DNA of 10,781 bases from Treponema sp. (GTDB lineage: Bacteria; Spirochaetota; Spirochaetia; Treponematales; Breznakiellaceae): assembly GCA_031270205.1 (NCBI GenBank), contig JAISYA010000148.1:1-10781 (forward strand). The letters are read 5' to 3'. Each line of letters begins with the position of its first letter. Position 1 is the stretch's first letter. Under the pieces are notes generated by a model. It made no database searches. It saw only the letters and a program-made list of their open reading frames with translations, and was not told where the DNA came from. Shown piece by piece: positions 1-8,000 of the stretch. Position numbers and translations under genes: made by a program.

Positions 1-24
1 CTATTTCCTTATCCGGTAAGAAAT

Positions 25-106
25 TGCGGCCTAGAAGACTTGAACTTCCATGCCTCTCGGCACCAGCACCTCAAGCTGGCGTGTCTACCAGTTCCACCAA
101 GGCCGC
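25..106 (-). tRNA. tRNA-Leu (anticodon GAG)
   Basis: Read on the minus strand, this folds as a class II tRNA. A 7-bp acceptor stem (GCGGCCT with AGGCCGC) is followed by a D-arm containing the GG of the D-loop. The anticodon arm has the stem CCAGC/GCTGG and the loop TTGAGGT, giving anticodon GAG for CUC and CUU leucine codons. A long variable arm (TGCC...GGCA) is typical of Leu and Ser tRNAs. The T-loop is TTCAAGT and the discriminator base is A, as expected for leucine. The 3' CCA is not encoded and must be added after transcription. The leucine assignment rests on the anticodon, the long variable arm and the A73 discriminator. Confidence 0.96.
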
Positions 107-119
107 AAATACTATAAAA

Positions 120-149
120 GTTATAATACGATTCGGCAAATAATGTCAA
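120..149 (-). promoter_or_regulatory. Sigma70-like promoter for tRNA-Leu
   Basis: On the minus strand there is a perfect -35 hexamer TTGACA (149-144). It is followed by TTATAA with a 17-nt spacer, or TATAAC with an 18-nt spacer, ending 14 to 15 nt before the tRNA 5' end. Placement and quality fit a strong stable-RNA promoter. Confidence 0.75.
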
Positions 150-161
150 GGCATCCATAGC

Positions 162-188
162 TTTCGGTAACATTTTCAAAATGAGGCA
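162..188. repeat. Imperfect direct repeat, copy 1
   Basis: The 15-mer TTTCGGTAACATTTT (162-176) is followed after four bases by ATGAGGCA (181-188). The same two blocks recur 35 and 33 bp downstream. The pair lies between the divergent tRNA-Leu and rubrerythrin promoters. It could be a dispersed intergenic repeat, the remnant of a mobile-element end, or a tandem operator; the sequence does not decide between these. Confidence 0.7.
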
Positions 189-196
189 TGACCCCT

Positions 197-221
197 TTTC
201 GGTAACATTTTTGATGAGGCA
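197..221. repeat. Imperfect direct repeat, copy 2
   Basis: This is the second copy: an identical TTTCGGTAACATTTT (197-211), then two bases, then ATGAGGCA (214-221). It ends 10 bp upstream of the rubrerythrin -35 box, so a protein bound here could influence that promoter. Confidence 0.7.
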
Positions 222-231
222 ACGCGGTCCC

Positions 232-260
232 TTGCAAATGCGCCGATTTTAGCCTACAAT
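232..260 (+). promoter_or_regulatory. Sigma70-like promoter for rubrerythrin
   Basis: The -35 box is TTGCAA (232-237), followed by exactly 17 nt and the -10 box TACAAT (255-260). Both match the sigma70 consensus at five of six positions. Transcription would start near 267, leaving a leader of about 55 nt. The leader carries a small inverted repeat, TGCCGC (267-272) with GCGGCA (285-290), before the ribosome binding site. Confidence 0.7.
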
Positions 261-321
261 GAATGCTGCCGCTGATATGTGCCGGCGGCAAAATACCTTA
301 AAGGGCAGAGAGGAGAGAAAC

Positions 322-864
322 ATGGCTGAATTGAAAGGATCAAAAACCGAGGAAAATTTGCGGGCGGCTTTCGCCGGGGAATCCCAAGCGCATACCAAAT
401 ATCTCTATTACGCTTCCAGGGCGGAAAAGGAAGGCTACTGGCAGATCGGCGCGCTGTTCCGGGAAACATCGGGGAATGAAAAAGAGCACGCGAAAATATG
501 GTTTAAGCTGCTTCACGGGGATCAGGTTCCGGAAACCACGGCGAATCTCAAAGACGCGGCGGACGGCGAGCATTACGAGTGGACCGATATGTACGCGGGT
601 TTTGCCAAAACCGCGAAGGAAGAGGGCTTTAGCCATATCGCGGCCCTGTTCGAGATGGTGGGCAAAATTGAGAAAGAGCATGAGGAACGCTACCGCAAAC
701 TGCTTGCCAACCTTGACAAGGGCCTGGTGTTTTCCCGGGACGGCGATCAAATCTGGCAGTGCGCCAACTGCGGTCACATCGTCATCGGGAAAAAAGCGCC
801 GGAGCTTTGCCCCGTCTGTCGTCACCCAAAAGCTTATTTTCAGATTAAAGCGGAAAATTATTAG
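322..864 (+). CDS. rbr: Rubrerythrin
   Basis: This 180-aa non-haem iron protein is expected to act as a cytoplasmic NAD(P)H-linked peroxidase that removes hydrogen peroxide in anaerobes, with electrons relayed through its own rubredoxin domain. Residues 1-130 are a ferritin-like four-helix diiron domain. Likely iron ligands are E20, E53 with H56 (ExxH), E83/E86, and E117 with H120 (second ExxH). The C-terminal rubredoxin-like domain has C147xxC150 and C163xxC166, with the short 12-residue spacing between the pairs that is typical of rubrerythrin. Length is normal for the family. I chose the ATG at 322 over an upstream in-frame start at 259 because an AGGAGAG ribosome binding site (311-317) sits just before it and homology begins there. 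The 259 start would overlap the -10 box. The gene has its own promoter and appears monocistronic. It ends 18 bp from the convergent hydrolase gene. Confidence 0.96.
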   Translation: MAELKGSKTEENLRAAFAGESQAHTKYLYYASRAEKEGYWQIGALFRETSGNEKEHAKIWFKLLHGDQVPETTANLKDAADGEHYEWTDMYAGFAKTAKEEGFSHIAALFEMVGKIEKEHEERYRKLLANLDKGLVFSRDGDQIWQCANCGHIVIGKKAPELCPVCRHPKAYFQIKAENY

Positions 865-882
865 CGGTTTGTTCCCGCCGTG

Positions 883-1437
883 TTACACCCGCGCGGAGCC
901 GGTCATGTATTTACGGCGGGATTCTACCAGCGATTTAAGTTCCCTCAGCATGGACAAGTTCACCGTTTTGGCGATAGGGAAGATGTAGCGCTCGGTCTCA
1001 TCGGTGTAGCGGCTGACAAATTCCATGTTTATCACAAAGCCCAGCGAGATCATATTGGAGATGCGGTCCGCCACTTTGAGCACTTTGGCGTTAGGTGAAC
1101 CGAACTCACAGACGCGGGTGAGAAATTCGGCCTTGGTTTCCTCGGGCAGGCGGGTCACTTCCCGCACGAGGTCGTAGACCAGATGGCTTTCGTAATCAAT
1201 CGAGAGCAGCAGGTTGTGGTTGAAGTCGGGAATGTCCTCAAGAATATCATGGACGATTGCCGCTTTGAGCAGCGACGACTCTATGTAACCGTAGTCAATG
1301 AGGATCGCCATGGTGTCAAGCTGGTGCCTGAACATATTGCCGCCGCCTTCCCGCGTCTTGCCGATAAGCATCGTGGCAAGCTGCATATACGGGGCGAGAT
1401 GGGTTCCTTTCAGGCGAAGCATTTCCTCGGTGGTCAT
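883..1437 (-). CDS. HD-domain small alarmone hydrolase (RelA/SpoT hydrolase-domain homologue)
   Basis: This 184-aa protein consists of a single HD domain resembling the (p)ppGpp hydrolase half of RelA/SpoT and the stand-alone MESH1-type small alarmone hydrolases, which are about 180-200 aa. The metal-binding set is intact: H38 (in FRHQ), H63-D64 and D124 (in VADRISNM). H63-D64-x-x-E67-D68 is the HDxxED signature of hydrolysis-competent Rel enzymes. No synthetase, TGS or ACT domain is present. The likely reaction is removal of the 3' pyrophosphate of ppGpp, although other nucleotide substrates are possible. The gene starts 18 nt downstream of the valS stop. A GGGAG ribosome binding site (1447-1443) lies 5 nt before the ATG, so it is almost certainly cotranscribed with valS. 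Domain assignment is firm; the substrate is inferred. Confidence 0.85.
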   Translation of the reverse strand: MTTEEMLRLKGTHLAPYMQLATMLIGKTREGGGNMFRHQLDTMAILIDYGYIESSLLKAAIVHDILEDIPDFNHNLLLSIDYESHLVYDLVREVTRLPEETKAEFLTRVCEFGSPNAKVLKVADRISNMISLGFVINMEFVSRYTDETERYIFPIAKTVNLSMLRELKSLVESRRKYMTGSARV

Positions 1438-1455
1438 TTACGCTCCCGTTCCAAT

Positions 1456-4101
1456 TTATAGATCCCGCAGATACGATTCAATCTTGTCCGTCTTCTTGAG
1501 ACACTCTTCCAGCTTCGCCCGCTCGGCGGCTACCAGCTCCGCGGGAGCGTTTCGCGTAAACTGATCGTTTGCCAGTTTCGCCCGCAGGGCCGCCATAAAC
1601 CTGCGATCCTGCTCCAGGTCTTTGGCGAATTTCTGTTTCAGCGCCGCCGTGTCCGCTGCCTCCGCTATAAACACAAAGACCTCGAAACCGGCCCCCACAA
1701 GGCCTATGGAACCCGCCGGACGCTTGCCTTCGCCGCCTGAAAGCGCCGCCGCGATTTCCAGCTCTCCGATTCCGGCGAGCAGCTTCACCAGGCCCTCGTT
1801 CTGTTTGAGCGCGCGTTCCTGTTCTCCGCCGAGCCGCGCCAAAACCCGCAGCTTTTTTTCATTCCCGATGACGCACTCGGCGCGGAGGAAGCGGATCTTG
1901 CGGACCAAATCCTGCAAAAACACAAAGTCCCGCTCCCCGGCGGGGTCGGCGCGGCCTTCGTCGTAGCGCGGGTAAGGCGCGGTAATGAGCATCCCCCCGG
2001 CGTTGGGCAGCTTGCCGTAAATTTCCTCGGTAACAAAGGGCAGCAGGGGGTGGAACAGGCGCAGGGACTCGGCAAGCACGTCCAGCAGCACCGTCACTGC
2101 CCGGTCTTTTTCCGCCGCGCTTTGCCCGGCGCTCTTCATTGAGAGCTTGGTGGCTTCCACATACCAGTCGCAAAAGTCGTTCCAGAAATACTCATAAGCC
2201 GCCTGCGCCGCGTCGTTGTAGCGGTAGGAAAGAAAAGCCGCTTCCATTGTTTTGGCGGCGCTGTTCAGCCGGGAATAAATCCATTTGTCCACGGGGAGCA
2301 GGGCCGGCGCCTCCGCCAGCTCGCGGCCTTCAAGGTTCATCAGAATATAGCGGCTGGCGTTCCATATCTTGTTGGCGAATTTGGAACCCGTCCTGAACGA
2401 GTCTTTATCGACCAGCACGTCCTGCCCCTGCGCGCACATAAACGCTAGGGTAAACTTGAGGGCGTCCGCGCCGAACTCGTCCACCAACTCCAGCGGGTCA
2501 AGGCCGTTGCCCGCGCTCTTGCTCATTTTGCGGCCCTGTTTGTCCCGCACCAGGCCGTGAATGTAAATGTCGCGGAACGGCGCCTTGCCGGTAAACTCAA
2601 GCCCCGCCATGATCATGCGGGACACCCAGAAAAAGATAATGTCGTAGGCGGTTACGAGCGCCGTGGTGGGATAATAGGCGGCAAAGTCGGCCGTCTCCTC
2701 CGGCCAGCCCAGCGTGCTGAAGGGCCACAGCCAGCTTGAAAACCACGTGTCAAGTACGTCCGGATCCTGTTCGATATTCGCCGAGCCGCAGTGCGGGCAG
2801 GCGGTAAGGTCGCTCCGGGAAACCGCGGTTTTGCCGCAGTCTTTACAGTCCCAGGCGGGAATACGGTGGCCCCACCAGAGCTGGCGGCTGACACACCAGT
2901 CCCGTATATTTTCCAGCCAGTGCCGGTAGGTGTTCTCCCATTTTTTGGGATAAAAGACAATCTCCCCCCGCCGCCACGATTCAAGGGCCTTTTCCGCCAG
3001 CGGGCGCATCCGGACAAACCACTGCTCGGAAAGAAACGGCTCGATCACCGTGTGGCAGCGGTAACAATGCCCCACCGCGTGGGTAATGGCTTCTTCTTTG
3101 ATGTACCAGCCCCCGGCCTTGAGGTCGTCAAGCACCGCCTCCCGGGCCGCCTCCACCGTCATTCCCCGGTACTTTTCGGGAACTTCTCCGTTCAGCGTCC
3201 CGTCGCCGTTGAGGATATTGATCGCGGCAAGGCCGTGCCGTTTGGCAAGCTCCCAGTCGTTGGGATCGTGGGCCGGGGTGATCTTCACCACACCCGTCCC
3301 GAAGGCCCGGTCAACATACGTGTCAAACACCACAGGAATGTTCCGCCCTGCCAGTGGCAGCGCCACCGTTTTACCGGCCAGGCCCGCATAGCGCCCGTCT
3401 TCGGGGTGGACCGCCACCGCCGTATCCCCCAGCAGCGTCTCGGGCCGCGTCGTGGCAAGCTCCACACAGCCGGAACCGTCCGTGAAAAAATACCGCAGAT
3501 GGTACATCTTTCCCGGCGTGTCCTCGTGCTCCACCTCGTCGTCGGCAAGCGCTGTGCCGCAGGAAGCGCACCAGTTTACCAGATACTTACCCTTATAGAG
3601 CAGGTCGCGCTCGTAGAGGGTAACAAAGACCTCGCGCACCGCCTTTGACAGCCCTTCGTCAAAGGTGAATCGCTCGCGGTCCCAGTCCACGCTCGCGCCA
3701 ATGCGCTCAAGCTGGCGCGTAATGACGGCGTGGTGTTCCGCCTTTACCTTCCACGTTTCCGCAAGAAATCTTTCCCGCCCCAGTTCGCGGCGGCTCTGCC
3801 CCCTTGCCCGCAGCCGCTTCTCCACCACGTGCTGCGTGGCGATCCCCGCGTGGTCGGTACCGGGCAGCCAGAGCACCGGCTCTCCCCGCATACGGTGGAA
3901 ACGGACTACGATATCCTGCAGGGTGTTGTTCAGTCCGTGCCCCAGATGCAGTACGCCCGTAACGTTTGGCGGCGGAATTACCACCACAAAAGGCCGGCCG
4001 CCTCCCGCCGGCTTAAAGGCCCCCTGCTCCTTCCAGCGGGCGTAAATACGGTCTTCAAAACTCTTGGGGTCATAGGCCTTCGCCAGTTCAATCGCCTTCA
4101 T
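1456..4101 (-). CDS. valS: Valyl-tRNA synthetase
   Basis: This 881-aa class Ia aminoacyl-tRNA synthetase charges tRNA-Val. The catalytic Rossmann fold carries the HIGH-type signature HLGH at residues 52-55, within PPPNVTGVLHLGHG, and KMSKS at 525-529. Between them lies the CP1 editing domain, which hydrolyses mischarged Thr-tRNA-Val. Two cysteine clusters are visible: CASC near residue 176, and CKDC paired with CPHC at about 416-437, a zinc-knuckle arrangement. DTWFSSWLWP before the KMSKS region is typical of ValRS. An anticodon-binding domain follows, then a charged C-terminal coiled coil over about the last 65 residues. Length matches the family. The start is supported by a GAGGAG ribosome binding site 7 nt upstream. 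This is the first gene of a two-gene operon with the alarmone hydrolase and is divergent from the NYN gene. No T-box leader is apparent. Confidence 0.98.
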   Translation of the reverse strand: MKAIELAKAYDPKSFEDRIYARWKEQGAFKPAGGGRPFVVVIPPPNVTGVLHLGHGLNNTLQDIVVRFHRMRGEPVLWLPGTDHAGIATQHVVEKRLRARGQSRRELGRERFLAETWKVKAEHHAVITRQLERIGASVDWDRERFTFDEGLSKAVREVFVTLYERDLLYKGKYLVNWCASCGTALADDEVEHEDTPGKMYHLRYFFTDGSGCVELATTRPETLLGDTAVAVHPEDGRYAGLAGKTVALPLAGRNIPVVFDTYVDRAFGTGVVKITPAHDPNDWELAKRHGLAAINILNGDGTLNGEVPEKYRGMTVEAAREAVLDDLKAGGWYIKEEAITHAVGHCYRCHTVIEPFLSEQWFVRMRPLAEKALESWRRGEIVFYPKKWENTYRHWLENIRDWCVSRQLWWGHRIPAWDCKDCGKTAVSRSDLTACPHCGSANIEQDPDVLDTWFSSWLWPFSTLGWPEETADFAAYYPTTALVTAYDIIFFWVSRMIMAGLEFTGKAPFRDIYIHGLVRDKQGRKMSKSAGNGLDPLELVDEFGADALKFTLAFMCAQGQDVLVDKDSFRTGSKFANKIWNASRYILMNLEGRELAEAPALLPVDKWIYSRLNSAAKTMEAAFLSYRYNDAAQAAYEYFWNDFCDWYVEATKLSMKSAGQSAAEKDRAVTVLLDVLAESLRLFHPLLPFVTEEIYGKLPNAGGMLITAPYPRYDEGRADPAGERDFVFLQDLVRKIRFLRAECVIGNEKKLRVLARLGGEQERALKQNEGLVKLLAGIGELEIAAALSGGEGKRPAGSIGLVGAGFEVFVFIAEAADTAALKQKFAKDLEQDRRFMAALRAKLANDQFTRNAPAELVAAERAKLEECLKKTDKIESYLRDL

Positions 4102-4137
4102 CGGTGCTCCTCAATACGCTAACTATATCGTGAAACG

Positions 4138-4212
4138 GGGGAAGAGGGGAAGGGCGGAAGAGCGTTTATCCTGCCCCGCATTACCGGGCAATAAGAGGAG
4201 CGCCTCTTCCCC
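4138..4212. repeat. Inverted repeats in the divergent valS/NYN intergenic region
   Basis: GGGGAAGAGG (4138-4147) is perfectly complementary to CCTCTTCCCC (4203-4212) across 55 nt. The right arm can instead form a local hairpin, AAGAGG (4193-4198)-AGCG-CCTCTT (4203-4208). AATAAG (4190-4195) also has an inverted copy at 4212-4217. The two main pairings exclude each other. Read as RNA on either strand, this could be a leader with alternative structures, or the arms could be DNA-binding half sites. No U-tract follows, so an intrinsic terminator is not supported. Confidence 0.5.
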
Positions 4213-4235
4213 TTATTCGCTTTTGCGGTTAAAAT
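4207..4235 (+). promoter_or_regulatory. Possible promoter for the NYN-purL unit
   Basis: A -10-like TAAAAT (4230-4235) lies 17 nt downstream of TTCCCC (4207-4212), which matches the -35 consensus poorly. It is the best candidate in the gap ahead of the NYN gene. The -35 overlaps the right arm of the inverted repeat, so any protein or structure there could affect initiation. Confidence 0.3.
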
Positions 4236-4254
4236 TCCTGAACCAGGAGTGAAT

Positions 4255-5052
4255 ATGCCTTTACTGCCATTTTCCAATTTCGCCGGCGCGGGGAACCAGC
4301 CGATAGAAACAGCCCAGGCCAAGCTCGCCGTCCTCATCGACGCCGACAACACCCAGCCCGCCATCATTGAGGGCCTCCTCAACGAAGTGGCCAAATACGG
4401 CGTCGCCAGTGTCAAACGGATTTACGGCGACTGGACCAGCAACAACCTCCGCTCATGGAAAGACCGGTTGCTGGAATACGCCATTCAGCCCATTCAGCAG
4501 TTTTCCTACACGACGGGAAAAAACGCCACCGACTCGGCGATGATCATCGACGCCATGGACCTGCTCTACAGCGAAAAACTCGACGGCTTCTGTATCGTTT
4601 CAAGCGATTCTGATTTTACCCGTCTCGCCGCCAGGTTACGCGAGAGCGGCCGTACCGTCTACGGTTTTGGGGAAAAGAAAACCCCCCGTGCCTTTGTCTC
4701 GGTCTGTGACAAATTTATCTACACCGAAATTTTGAAGGACATTCAGGAAGAGTCCGAGGATGAAGATGCCCGTCCGGCGGCTAAACCCAAAAAGGATTTC
4801 AAGGTAGACCGGAAACTCCTCAAGCTGCTCCGTGACGCGGTAGACGATCTGGCCGAAGAGTCCGGCTGGGCTTACCTCGGCGGCGTAGGACAGAAGATCA
4901 ACAACCGTTCCGCCGATTTTGATCCCCGTAACTACGGTTTCAAAAAGTTAGGCGACATGTTCAGGGCCATTCCCCAGATTGAAACCGAGGAGCGGCCCCA
5001 GGCCAACGGTACCGGCAGGCAGGTGTACATCAGATGGAAGCGAAAGCGTTAA
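4255..5052 (+). CDS. NYN-domain protein with C-terminal OST-HTH/LOTUS-like domain (putative RNase)
   Basis: This 265-aa protein has two modules. Residues 22-165 form a NYN (PIN-like nuclease) domain. Its acidic residues sit at the usual places: D29 and D31 in LIDADN, D59 in YGDW, D93, D99 and D102 in the TDSAMIIDAMD helix, and D118 and D120 in SSDSDF. An acidic and lysine-rich linker (about 163-180) leads to residues 182-262, which look like an OST-HTH/LOTUS domain (GWAYLGGVG...FDPRNYGFKKLGDMF), a module known to bind RNA or proteins. NYN proteins are metal-dependent RNases, but the target of this one is unknown. I chose the ATG at 4255 because AGGAG (4245-4249) lies 5 nt upstream. A GTG at 4249 overlaps that site. 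The stop codon is followed immediately by purL, indicating an operon and probable translational coupling. Confidence 0.88.
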   Translation: MPLLPFSNFAGAGNQPIETAQAKLAVLIDADNTQPAIIEGLLNEVAKYGVASVKRIYGDWTSNNLRSWKDRLLEYAIQPIQQFSYTTGKNATDSAMIIDAMDLLYSEKLDGFCIVSSDSDFTRLAARLRESGRTVYGFGEKKTPRAFVSVCDKFIYTEILKDIQEESEDEDARPAAKPKKDFKVDRKLLKLLRDAVDDLAEESGWAYLGGVGQKINNRSADFDPRNYGFKKLGDMFRAIPQIETEERPQANGTGRQVYIRWKRKR

Positions 5053-8000
5053 ATGAAAGTCAGACGGATTTTTGTTGAAAAGCGTCCAGGCTTCGATATG
5101 GAGGCCCGACGGCTTCGTTCTGATTTTGCCGATTTTCTTGGGGGGCAGTATCCGGAACTGGCCCGGCTTAAGGGCCTGCGGGTTTTGAACCGCTATGACG
5201 TGAGCGGCATTGACGATTCCCGGTTTGAACAGGCGGTATCCCGGATTTTTTCCGAGCCTCAATGTGATGATGTTTTTTACGCTGCTACGGTTCCGGCCGA
5301 AAAGGGTGATTTTTCTTTTGCCGTTGAATACCTTCCCGGCCAGTACAATCAGCGCTCGGACTCGGCGGAGCAGTGTGTGGAACTGCTCGTCGGTGTCAGG
5401 CCGCTTATCCGTTCCGCTTTGGTGTATATTCTCATGCCCGGAGACATTCCCATTTCAGCTAACGCGCTTGAATCGGTAAAACGCTATCTTATCAATCCCG
5501 TTGATTCCAGGGAAGCCTCAATGGATCTGCCGCAAACCCTTGGGGAAATTGAAAAAGAGCCTGATGAAACGCCCGTTCTCCGGCAGTTTACCGCGGCTGA
5601 CGACAGCGGCCTTGAAAAAACAGCCCGCGAATACGGCCTTGCCATGTCTATTGAGGATATGCGCTTTTGCCGGGAATGGTTTTCTTCCATCGGGCGGGAT
5701 CCGGGGCTTGCGGAACTGCGGGTGCTGGACACCTACTGGTCGGATCACTGCCGTCATACCACATTCAACACGATTCTGGAAAAGATAGAAATAGACGATA
5801 ATCCCGTTACGCAAAACCTGAAACAGGCGTTTGCCCTATACGAAGCCGCCCGCGATGAAGTTTACGGTCCCGGCGCGGACTGTCCCCGATCATTGATGGA
5901 TATGGCGCTCATCGGCGCGAAACTCCTGAAAAAGCGCGGGCTTGCCAATGATGTGGATGAGTCAAAGGAGATTAACGCCTGCACTATCAAGGTGAAGGCC
6001 GAGTTCGGCGACGGTTCTTCGGAGCCCTGGCTGCTGCTTTTCAAAAACGAGACTCACAACCACCCCGCCGAAATTGAGCCTTTCGGCGGGGCGGCTACCT
6101 GCCTGGGCGGAGCAATTCGGGATCCCCTTTCGGGCAGGGCTTATGTGCATCAGGCCATGCGGGTTTCAGGCAGTGGTGATCCCCGCGTCCCGTTAGGCGA
6201 AACCATGCCGGGGAAAATGCCCCAGATAAAAATCGTGCGGGAAGCCGCCGCCGGTTACGCGTCATACGGCAATCAAATCGGCCTTGCCACCGGACAGGTG
6301 TCTGAGTTTTACCATTCCGGATTTCTGGCAAAGCGCATGGAGCTGGGGGCGGTGATCGCCGCGGTTCCCGCCGAATGGGTGCGCCGCGAGGAACCCGCCG
6401 CGGGAGACCTGGTGATCCTCGTGGGAGGCAAAACCGGCAGGGACGGCATAGGCGGTGCAACCGGTTCCTCCAAGATGCACACCGGTGAATCGGTGGAAAG
6501 CGCCGGGGCGGAAGTTCAGAAGGGCAACGCCGTAGAAGAACGGAAATTGCAGCGCCTGTTCCGTAATCCGCAGGCGGCCGGGATCATCAAACGCTGCAAC
6601 GACTTCGGCGCGGGCGGCGTGTCGGTGGCTGTGGGAGAACTCGCCGCCGGCCTCGACATCGATCTGGACAAAGTGCCCAAAAAATACACGAGCCTCAACG
6701 GTATTGAGCTGGCAATTTCGGAATCCCAGGAACGAATGGCTGTGGTGGCCGCGCCCGGTGACGCCGCCGCTTTTATCAGGGCCGCCGCGGCCGAGAACCT
6801 CGATGCGGTGGTCATAGCAACGGTAACGGCGGATGACGCGGTCCCGGAAGAAAAAGCCTCCCTGCGGATGAAGTGGCGGGGCAGGACCATTGTCGATCTC
6901 TCCCGAAAATTCCTCAATTCAAACGGCGCGCCCCGCTCGGCCCGGGCGTTTCTTTCCACGCCGTCTCCGCAAGACAGTTACGCGCAAAACGATGATTCGC
7001 AAAATCAGCCCCCCGGCGTTCTTTTGGACAGGCTTGAAAAAGAACTCGCGTCTCTTCGTTCAGGGAGCCGCCGGGGCCTGCAGGAACGTTTCGACGGCTC
7101 CATCGGAGCGGCTTCGGTGCTTTTCCCCTGGGGCGGCGCGGAACAGGGAACTCCCGAATGCGGAATGGCCGCGCTGCTGCCCTCGCTGAAAAAACAGAGC
7201 CGTACCGCAAGCCTTATGAGCTTCGGTTACGATCCCTGTCTTATGGAACAAAATCCTTACGAGGGTGCAAAAGGCGCCGTCAGGGAGGCCCTGGCGAAAT
7301 TCGCCTGTCTGGGCGGCGATCCCTGGAAAGCGTACTTGAGCCTTCAGGAATATTTTGAGCGGCCGGAATCCCCCGCGTCCTGGGGCAGGCCCGCAGCGGC
7401 CCTGTTAGGCGCGCTGGAAGCCCAGATTGCCCTCGGCGTTCCGGCTGTCGGCGGCAAGGACTCCATGTCGGGTAATTACCGGGACAAAGCCCGCAGCATT
7501 GACATCACCGTGCCTCCTACTCTCGTCGCTTTTGCCGCGGGAACCGCCCCGGCAGCTTCGGTCCGCTCAGGGGCGCTCTCAGGCGCAACCGGAAATGTGA
7601 TTATACTCCTCACTCAGATTGCCGCCGCGCGGGGGCAGACAGAGTGGGATATTTTCAAGGCCAATATGAACGCCCTGATCGCCCTCCATGCGGCAGGCTG
7701 TGTCCGTTCAGCCTATCCTGTGGGGGCAGGTGGAACCGCCGTAAGTCTCGCGTTGATGGCCTTCGGCAATAACACCGGAATTGAGACAAAACCGGGCGCT
7801 TTTTTCCTTGAGGCAGGAACGGCGTATCAAGGTTCAGTATTGCTGGAAATCGACAAAGCCGCGTATCGGGATAATCCCGCAATCGGTGAAATTCTCAAGC
7901 AGGCTGCCTGCCGGAAACTTGCGGCGGTCACTATTACCGGACCGGTATTTCGCGTAACTGAAGAAATCAACGGGGAAATGCAAAACGCGGAGATACCCCT

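Noticed and set aside
340..825. A 161-codon open frame opposite rubrerythrin
   Set aside because: It is the antisense shadow of a fully explained gene.
2791..3648. A 285-codon open frame on the plus strand inside valS
   Set aside because: It is a shadow of the conserved catalytic and editing regions of ValRS, with no domain and no ribosome binding site context.
4102..4254. T-box riboswitch upstream of valS
   Set aside because: No T-box core sequence and no terminator/antiterminator pair with a U-tract are visible in the valS leader orientation.
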